Of a stretch of 64,000 bases of DNA, positions 56,422 to 64,000 are shown piece after piece. A program made the translations under genes and the position numbers. The stretch is from Guadua angustifolia (lineage: Eukaryota > Streptophyta > Magnoliopsida > Poales > Poaceae), in contig JAYEVE010001288.1 of NCBI GenBank assembly GCA_036346375.1, forward strand, positions 1 through 64,000, written 5' to 3'. The notes under the pieces are model-generated. The model ran no database searches and was not told where the DNA came from. It worked only from the letters and a program-made list of their open reading frames with translations. The first letter of the stretch is position 1; the number at the start of each line of letters is the position of its first letter.

Positions 56422-57438
56422 TCTTCTAAAGTACCATGGTTTTATGATTTGTTTGGAGGTGACTTATATTATATATATTTATATTTTTTAATCTTAAAAA
56501 CGTGATGAAGGATAGCTTCCGCAATAACTAGCGATAGCTGCTATAGCTTTTTTGGGACCATAATGTAAAGCCGAAAATTGTAATTTAAAACCTTGCTCAC
56601 TCACCACCACATATAATACATTTGTACAGTCTCTTGTGCGTAATTCTCATTGAGTCTTCTCCTTGTATCCTCGATGGTTGACGTATCTGACTAGAGCTGC
56701 CTACAAATTTACTATTCGATCTCGTATCGACGACACTACCCAACCAGGTTTCCACGACGCAAGCTAGGGCACTTAACTACAGGTTATGGCTCAATTTGAA
56801 ACATGGGAACGTCTGAACGGTGGATACAGTGCTTCCAACAAAATCCTACCAAGAGCTGAATTCCAAACACGGTACACATAACTTTGAAGTTTTGCGCTAC
56901 GAAGTGCATGCATGGGTGATTAACTATTAGCTGTGGTATATGATCTTCCGATTAGTTGATGCCCCACTAATCTCTGTTTAATTAATTATTGCTACGTGCT
57001 TTAGCCAACACTTTTTCTCTGGAAGACGATATGTCAAGTCGAGTACGTCAGCCTGTAGACATTTCTAACATCTATCATTAATACGCAGACATGCAAGTAT
57101 GGTCCAGTCGCACTAAGATCCTCCTGATTGGCATTTGCGTTAGTCCTGTCGGTAGAAGACGCAAATGCGCCCCGACAGTGAGATCTCCGTATCATATATC
57201 GCGATGGACGGATCGAGCTAGCTAGACACAACTAAGAGGACGATGTATATCTGACCACTTTTGCACGATACGCCGCACTTAGGTGTGTAATGGTTTTAAG
57301 TCTTGCCTTTTACTCCCACGTACAAGGCCACAACCTAGCTTAGCTAAGATGGACGCATGTATTTACTTCTGTTACTTGAAAAGCTGCTACAATCATTTTG
57401 GAGATGGACCCTGTCCCAAAACCTATGGATTTAAATCG
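56422..57438. other. intergenic stretch
   Basis: No gene, RNA or repeat is recognised. Confidence 0.4.
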
Positions 57439-57440
57439 TA

Positions 57441-57705
57441 CTTCCTCTGTTGAAAAAATATAAGGTGTATTTCTGGTTTTGCACAAGGATTAAGGTTGTG
57501 ATGAAATTGAGAAAGGCATGAGAGGAAGTGACTTAGATATCCCTCTTAATTGTCTTGGAAGATGATAGATAATAAATAAATACATATGGTTAAGAAAGAA
57601 TAAATAATGGTATAGGTGGAAAGACTCATTAAATCTACATGCACATCTTATATTTTTCAACAAGATCATTCAAACTATAGGCTTTATATTTATCAACGAA
57701 AGGAG
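57441..57705. mobile_element. Stowaway-type MITE
   Basis: 265 bp between TA dinucleotides. Ends cttcctctgttgaaaaaata and, inverted, ctcctttcgttgataaatat. Non-coding. Confidence 0.75.
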
Positions 57706-57793
57706 TATATATTTTTTGAACAATGCAATTGCATAATTCCAGAAATGCAAAAAGAAGGAAAAACTAAGAAATAGGGTGTTTAGATTTAAATCG

Positions 57794-57841
57794 TATATAT
57801 ATATATTTGTATATGTGTGTGAGAGAGAAAGAGAGAGATAA
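57794..57841. repeat. compound microsatellite (TA)n-(TG)n-(GA)n
   Basis: tatatatatat, then tgtgtgtgag, then agagagaaagagagaga in succession. Confidence 0.85.
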
Positions 57842-59206
57842 CATATTGGGAGTGGAACTTTCAAATGAAAATTTTCCGTGAGTTGTTACAATCTTACCTC
57901 CCTTTTGTTTTCCTCCAAAAACATAGGAATAGAGAGAAATTCCAACGGAATGAAACTGGCCGATTTCATTCCAAAGACAATAAGGAAAATTTCCTTTAAA
58001 TTGTAACTCTGCCACTTTTCCTTCTATCCAAACAAACAAGCCAAAAGACCGTAGTTTAGAGCTCCTTGCTACAAGCTACCACCTTTGGTCACAAAAAATG
58101 ATATTTAAAATTTTGCATGACTGTAACATGCCAAATTTTGTCTCTTTGAAAATCTTTTTGTGTAGTTTAGCCTTTTAACAATTTTCACCAATTTATTTCA
58201 TAATTAAAGCTTAATATTGGACTTTTGTAAAACGAAAATGATTTAATATGATTAATGCTCAAGTGAACACTTGTCAAAATTATATAGGTTCATTGTGTTT
58301 GGAAGTATTTCCTAGATTTTTTGGGAAATGTTTGAGTGCACTTGCTATTTTATTTGAGCCCTTTTGTATTTTCTATATTTTCTAAATAGAAAAACTAAAT
58401 TAAAATGCTAGAATTGTATTTGGGCAGAAACCTAGCCCAGTTAGCCCACACCATGCTACAGCCCAATCCACAGCCCGTAGCATGTGTGTCATTGACTGGT
58501 GGGACCCACCTATCAACCTTACTATTCTTCATCTCTGACTTGCATACAAGGTGTACTTCATGCCACCACCATTTTGGCACTGGACTCCACGAACCCAACA
58601 TCTTGTTTAAGGATAAAAGTATCGCGCACCTCTTTGCACCCAACCATACCAAAACCCAAACCCTATAGTTGAGGAGCACCGCCGCCATCATCTTCTTCGA
58701 GATCGATGTCTTGGACCACCGTATCTCCACCATTCCTCACCACGTTGTTAGGTGTGATGTGGTCTCATCTACCTTTGCCCTAGGTTAACTCGAAGTTTGA
58801 GCCATTGTGTGTGTAGAATAGTACCAGGAAAGCTTTTCCACTGTTGAACCTTTGCCGGTCAATTCCACCATTGGAAGGGTTTTGTCGCCTTTGACCCCAT
58901 CGTTGCATTCGCTATCGCATGTTCTACCTCATGTGTTCTACTTTGTAGCTGAAGCATCATTGTAGGTCATGGATATTGTAGAGGCCGCTGTCGTTGCTGT
59001 TTCCATGGTCACTGTCCTCACCGTTGGTCATGACGCCCATGTCATCTTGTTCACCTTGTTGTGTTCATAATAGTGGTATGACCTGGAGGTCCCGAAGCCT
59101 AGCACCGCCATCGTCGAAGCTACATCTCCATTTGCCGCTGTTCCATCGGTGACCAATGGTTTGATCATTGTTGTCGCCTACCTGAATGTCACATTAGCGT
59201 CACGAC
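57842..59206. other. intergenic region, possible LTR relic from 58127
   Basis: No gene is supported. The stretch starting tgtaacatgccaaattttg (58126) with ggtgggacccacc wording (58499) recalls the start of some gypsy LTRs, but no partner or target duplication was found. Frames at 58395-58733 lack motifs. Confidence 0.35.
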
Positions 59207-59806
59207 TAGGGGTGAAAATATGTCAGATACGGGCATATATTGCTCTTCCCGTATCCTAACCCATACTTTTCTAGATTCAGAACCGTCAAATACAGATATA
59301 GATCTGGGTTATTCAGGATACAAATACGGAGACGGATATGTGATGGATTTGTATTGGAAATGGATAAAAATATATGGATAATGCACGCATATATAGAGTA
59401 ATATATATTGAATTAAAACTATATGAGTACATGACTATAGTAACAAGTTACATATTAATCAAACTCAATATACGTCGTAGAAAGAATATGCTACTTGAGG
59501 ATCAATAGAACCAACTAACTGTTAATATAAATGGGTTACCATGGAAAAAATATAATGAAAATGGACTAGGCCTTGCTGATATCTGAATAGGAAAAATTCG
59601 AATATCCGATCCAAAAATCCAATCCGAATATCCGAATATCCAAATCCCGTCCCAAATTTACTGGATATTGGAAGCTCCGAATTTGATCCCGAATCCAGAT
59701 TCAAGTATCTAGATCCGATCTCGGATCCGATTGGATGGTTAAATCCGGTACCTACCAGATCCGATTCTGGATCAGACAGAAGATATTCGACCTGTTTTAA
59801 CCCCTA
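59207..59806. mobile_element. hAT-like MITE rich in gatccgaatatcc repeats
   Basis: 600 bp. Ends taggggtgaaaa and, inverted, taggggttaaaa. Flanking octamers gtcacgac and gccacatc match at 5 of 8. The interior repeats tccgaatatccgaa and ggatacaaatacgg. Non-coding. Confidence 0.6.
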
Positions 59807-59849
59807 GCCACATCAATGCCATATTAGTGCCACCTAAAAGTTTGAGCTC

Positions 59850-60438
59850 CATTAATTTGGTTTTGGTGTTAATGACAAATCTAATATTGAGGCTAACTCT
59901 TTTGATAATTATAATATTGATTAGTCTCAATTGTTAGTTAATAACAAATCTTTTTATGACACTAACTCTTTAATTGAGTTCAACTCTTATTAGCCTCTTT
60001 GGATGAAAAAGGTGAAAATATCAAAGGTATGCATTCGAATTCATATTATCATATCTTGTTGCATTCCTTAGATATAATTTTCATGATCATATTGATAAAT
60101 CTAAATGAGACTAACTCTTTTATTGAGTATATTTTTGATTAGTCTCATCTCATTGAAAAATGTAAAACCCAATATATGCACTCGTATTCATTTTATGATA
60201 TCTTAATGCATATTTTGGATTCAAGTTAAATGATGAACTTTACTATTATGTAAACCTCAAGATGTGCATTAATATTTTAATTCTATATATACATGAATGC
60301 ACACATTTAGGGGGAGTTCATACTTTATCTTGATGTTTCAATGATATTGATCTAATTCATCTTTCTACATCAAGGATCATTACTTTGAAACAATCTCTTG
60401 AGTATATATTTAACTTGTGTAGTTATAGTATACTCATG
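59850..60438. mobile_element. inverted partial copy of the 17.55-20.9 kb repeat
   Basis: Begins ttttggtgttaatgacaaat, the complement of the end near 20896, and continues co-linearly in reverse (gagactaactctttt, ggggagttcatac, aacttgtgtagtta). It is cut at 60438 by the CACTA element. Confidence 0.7.
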
Positions 60439-60720
60439 CACTATAGGAAAACCAACATTTTTCGTCGGCCAAAAATGTATTTTCGTCGGCATAACAAAAG
60501 CCGATGATTAATACACATATTTTCGTCGGCCTTACTAGACCGACGATTCTTCCTATATTTTCATCGGTTTTACAATAACGACGATTAATTTATATATGTT
60601 TTAAATCGGCCGTGCTTTCTTTGATCGAAAATAGAGGCGTTAGGGTAAGGCGGGCTGCCAAAGTCACTAAGCTTTAAATGGGCTATGAGCCTGGCAAAAT
60701 AAATCTCTATTTTCGTCGTG
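60439..60720. repeat. CACTA subterminal repeat zone
   Basis: Unit tttcgtcggc occurs at about 60470, 60481 and 60531, with inverted gccgatgat, gaccgacgat and related forms between. It is the likely transposase-binding array. Confidence 0.75.
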
Positions 60721-61755
60721 TGAACACAAAGCGAAGCGAAAATACTGGGTTTAGGTATTACAGGTGGTGAGCCTGCTTGGCGCTGGTGTCTACTCGATCT
60801 CAAAATCAGCGCCACATCGGCGCCCTCCCGTGGCGCCACCCCGCGCCCTCCCCCGGCCGGCACCGCCCGCGCGCCCTCCCGCCGTCGCTCCTCCCGGCGT
60901 GCGCCTCGCGCCCTCCCGTCCGCCGCCGCCCTCGCGCCCTCCCGCAGTCATGCGCCCTCCCGGCCGCGCCGCCATGCGACCTCCCGGCCGCACGCCGCCC
61001 TTCCATGGTGCCCTCCCACCCGCCGCCGCCCTTCCATGTTGCCCTCCCCGGCCCATGCGCCTCCCCGACCACCTGGCCGCCGCCCACCCCGTAAGCCACC
61101 TCTGGCCGTCGCCGCCTCCCCGGCAGGACAAAAACATCTGTGACAAATCGGTGAGTGAATTTCTCCCAGGACATTTCGTTTTGTTTGAGATAATTTCTTG
61201 ATTGGGACATGCCGTTGTATATTTCTTGAATTGGGAAGGTGTTACTAATTAAGCACAACAAGGAAAGAATCGTAAGACACGGCATGAGACATTTTATCTT
61301 ATGAGTCGATAGAAAAAACTCGGAAATTAGTACATGAAAATCGAGAAGGTTGGTAATCCTAGAGCAAATGAGATGTGAGTCCACATCTTAGACATGCTAG
61401 TGTTTACATGTGGTCGGTCGATCCTTCTTGAGCCTCTATCCAATTGCGGCATGCTAGTGTTTACATGGGAACAAGTTGTCGTGTTGAGGGAAGAAAATGT
61501 CTCTTGCATGTTCTGTGCCCTAGCAAATTAAGATTAAAGGAAGAAGATTACTTGGGTTAGTGAGAGCTTGGAAAATAACAACGATATATATAGAAGAGGT
61601 ATAGCTAGCTAGGTCCGTGGAGGTACTCGTGAGATATCGATCTGTCATGTGGGTTAGCACTTCTTTAATTTGTCTAATCAATTAAGTTACCAAACCATGC
61701 ATGTGATGGATCGGTTTTGACTAACAAAAATATATAAAGACTTTGCGGCAGTTCT

Positions 61756-62390
61756 GTGACCTTACGGACATGTGTGGGTTTGAGGTGTTACAACAACCCA
61801 CAAATATCAATGGGTTTCGTTTTAAATGCGGCACCCTTTGAAGCTACCGTCCGCATGCGACCCACGGTGAATAGTGGGGTAGTAACTACGGTACGTAGGT
61901 GCGGATGGTCGACAAGCCCTGAGTACTACGGTGTTCTTCAAAACATTGTCGAGATCAAGTTCGAAGGACCAAAGGATTTGAGTGTCGTTTTCTTGTATTG
62001 TGATTGGTTTGACAAAGCGAGGATACTGTGTAACGATAAACTTGGCTTGGTAGAAGTTAAACACGAATCACGACTTTCGACTTTTGATCCATTTGTGCTT
62101 GTTCAGCATGCCAAGCAAGTGTATTACCTCCTTATCCGTGCTCTAAGCCAAGTCTTAAACCATGGTGGGTTGTGTATAAGGTGAATCCACATGATCGGTT
62201 GCACAACCACAGGGACGATGAGTACATACAAAGTGAGATTGATGCATTCCAAGAAGATGACCTTCCGGCAACCTTTGAAGTAGATGTTGGAATACAACTC
62301 GATGATTTAGTTGGTGACATGCGAAGTGAGGAAGATAGTCTGTCACGGAAAGTTAGGAAGAAAACATGGACGATTGAATACAACAAGTAA
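61756..62390 (+). pseudogene. CACTA transposase C-terminal region (DUF4216 type)
   Basis: RPTVNSGVVTTV, YYGVLQNIVEIKFEGPKDLS, VVFLYCDWFD, LVEVKHESRLSTFDPFVLVQ and QVYY are landmarks of the DUF4216 segment at the end of plant En/Spm TNP2-type proteins. A one-base frame change at about 62127 is needed to continue as YPCSKPSLKPWWVVYKVNPH and on to KKTWTIEYNK at 62390. The catalytic TNP2 domain is not upstream in this window, so the element is probably internally deleted. Confidence 0.75.
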
Positions 62391-62401
62391 TTATTTCTAT
62401 A

Positions 62402-62553
62402 TATTGTATTTCATTTGTTATTTCATTTGTTATGTCTATGTTCTAATATTTCATTTGTTATGTCTATATTCTAATATTTTATTTGTTATGTCTATGTTCT
62501 AATATTTCATTTGTTATGTCTATATATGTTCTAATATTTCATTTGTTATGTAG
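62402..62553. repeat. minisatellite in a CACTA intron-like stretch
   Basis: About five units of tatttcatttgttatgtcta-tgttctaa, each about 30-36 bases. Confidence 0.85.
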
Positions 62554-62799
62554 GATGAATTCATTTGTACAGTTCGAGATCAAAGAAATGGGTCTTCATC
62601 TTGAAGAACCCATCTTGAAACGACGGCTCTTCATCTTCAAAAGGCGCCACTAGCATTTTCAAAGTACCTCTCATGAAAGCGAGCGACAATTGGAGAGTTA
62701 TGCGAGAGAGGCACAGAGCAAGTACTAGAGGAGAATGATGAGGAGCAAGTACTAGGGATGACAATGGAGAGGATGAGGCGAGCAAGGTGGAGACATAGC

Positions 62800-63700
62800 G
62801 GAGGATGAGGTAGAGGATGGTGCGAATGGACCGGTCTGTTCCTCCACGACATGAAAATCGACAATTCCGTAAACAGATAAGACCAATTGGTGATAGGTTA
62901 GTAATGATTACAATTTATGTAACCTTGTATTCATATGTGCGATTGTGCAAATATATTGGTTGCAGTCATGGGAGGATTCTTCTTTCACGGGGACAAGTAG
63001 GACAAGGCGGAGTTAATGCCACATTGGGCTCTCTTTGTGGTACCATTACCTGGATTGGTTGAGATCGACGGTGTGTCCCTACCAGCTTTGAAGTGGGAAC
63101 ACTATAAGGTGACGATGAGACAATAATGAATGACAATGACTGAGAGGGTGTGGACTGATTTACAGGTAAACCTTTTCAAATCATGGTCATCAAGTTAGTT
63201 TTTCTATTTTTTGTCACGGTAACTAATACATTTACTTGTATTGTAGGAGAGGTATCGCTTGATAGGGGGAAGAGGAGGAGTGGGAGCACATTCCAAGCGT
63301 GTGTTTGAGAATCTTGCTCTGAAGGTAGTAAAAGATATGATGTCAATGCTGCTTTATAGCGGTGAGTGCATCTTGCAAGAGGCATCGTGGAGAGAAATGA
63401 ATAAAAACTTGGTTCTTCAAAAATCTACCTTCAAGCTAATGAGTACATGCAGGTTCATTGAAATTTGGTTAGTCATATGAATTGTGTGTATTTAAATATG
63501 CGCCATTGAATAGTTGCTTAATTTAACCGCTAACATTGTAGGTTTAATCGTGCCACGATGCATGGTTGGCACTTTACGAATCTTGGGCTTCAGGCGTTCA
63601 TTGCAAAGTCGAATAGCAAGAGAGTGAATCGAGAGTCGGGCTCAAGTGTTGTTCATACATATGGTGCCGATGGTCATGTTCGTCTAGCTAAGCGGTAATG
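62800..63700 (+). pseudogene. second CACTA-associated coding segment, unclassified
   Basis: Pieces such as RYRLIGGRGGVGAHSKRVFE and WREMNKNLVLQKSTFKLM (63248-63450), then after a probable intron ending ttgtag (63541) FNRATMHGWHFTNLGLQAFI and RVNRESGSSVVHTYGADG. The last part recalls the GSxxxxH-type end of plant Ptta/En-Spm proteins, but identity is tentative. No continuous frame. Confidence 0.4.
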
Positions 63701-64000
63701 CGCTTATCATGCTATGTTAATAATTCATTTTCTTTTATGATCGATGTAGTAGCGATTAACATGATTCTCTGAAGCTCGACTTGGGAGGAGACCAAGTGCA
63801 ATTGAAACTTCGTTGCGGGGCACAAGGGGCGACTCTCTGTGGCCGGATCAACTTTGCGGCCGAGGCGGCAGACTGACTTAGTTAGTCAATTGCCTTTCTT
63901 TATAGTGTTGCAAGTTATTGCTTTTCTCAATGTAACTTCGTATGCATCATGAGCTAGATATGGAGATGAGATGGCCCGAACCCATGGTGAGGCGCAGCTG
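63701..64000. other. right edge of the window, inside the CACTA element
   Basis: No clear frame is seen. The region probably continues the segment above beyond the window. Confidence 0.35.

Larger units (their letters stand above)
60439..64000 (+). mobile_element. CACTA (En/Spm) transposon, left part, runs off the window
   Basis: Terminal CACTATAGGAAAACC at 60439, preceded by the trinucleotide atg (candidate 3-bp duplication). Subterminal repeats ttttcgtcggc in both orientations run to about 60720. A GC-rich leader follows (60780-61130), then coding segments. The right end lies outside the window. Confidence 0.8.

Noticed and set aside
58395..58733. 112-residue minus-strand frame
   Set aside because: No domain and no splice context. 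It overlaps a plus-strand frame in a likely LTR relic.

Overview
This is a plant nuclear window, most likely from a grass (Poaceae). The evidence is spliceosomal introns in the one long host gene, GC-rich 5' coding exons, and a dense mix of grass-type Stowaway and hAT MITEs, a SINE, Ty1/copia, Tat-lineage Ty3/gypsy and CACTA elements. It could be an Oryza relative, but the species cannot be fixed from the sequence. There are no bacterial features, CRISPR arrays or operons.

Host genes are few. (1) A complete eight-exon gene on the minus strand (15594 down to 7400) encodes a 657-residue BAH + TFIIS-like nuclear protein resembling Arabidopsis AIPP3/BDT1. All seven introns are phase 0, and they carry at least three hAT-type insertions. 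(2) Three very small genes on the minus strand (33598-33711, 36818-36937, 39567-39692) encode 37-41 residue peptides. Each ends in the ROTUNDIFOLIA/DEVIL (RTFL/DVL) signature, so together they form a tandem micropeptide cluster. (3) Two copies of a broken 3-ketoacyl-CoA synthase (KCS) fragment lie at the left edge. Each is followed by the C-terminal part of a LINE polymerase, and the whole block is duplicated about 3.06 kb apart.

The rest is mobile DNA. Layout: 1-5.9 kb, KCS/LINE duplication with inverted-repeat elements between the copies. 7.4-15.6 kb, BAH gene. 15.8-17.3 kb, Helitron candidate. 17.55-20.9 kb, unclassified repeat with palindromic and tandem subrepeats. 21.17-29.32 kb, old LTR element on the minus strand with 223-bp LTRs, interrupted by a roughly 3.2-kb solo LTR and a 2.2-kb hAT element. 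29.5-31.9 kb, copia fragments in scrambled order. 32.4-40.5 kb, DVL cluster with MITEs and a SINE. 40.85-54.3 kb, a four-level nest: CACTA-like remnant, then a 1.18-kb hAT element, then a 12.0-kb Tat-type gypsy element (TSD ACACC), then a 644-bp solo LTR (TSD acttg) inside its pol. 54.3-60.4 kb, AT-rich intergenic DNA with two Stowaway MITEs, a hAT MITE and a second, inverted piece of the 17.55-kb repeat. 60.44 kb to the window end, the left part of a CACTA transposon with a DUF4216-type coding segment.

The genes do not form a pathway. The BAH protein is predicted to work in chromatin-linked transcription and the DVL peptides in organ-shape control. The rest is transposon biology and decay. 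One quality warning: in two independent repeat pairs (LINE copy at 1.4-2.4 kb; right gypsy LTR and gag-pol at 46-54 kb) one copy carries many 1-2 base deletions, which may be consensus error rather than biology.
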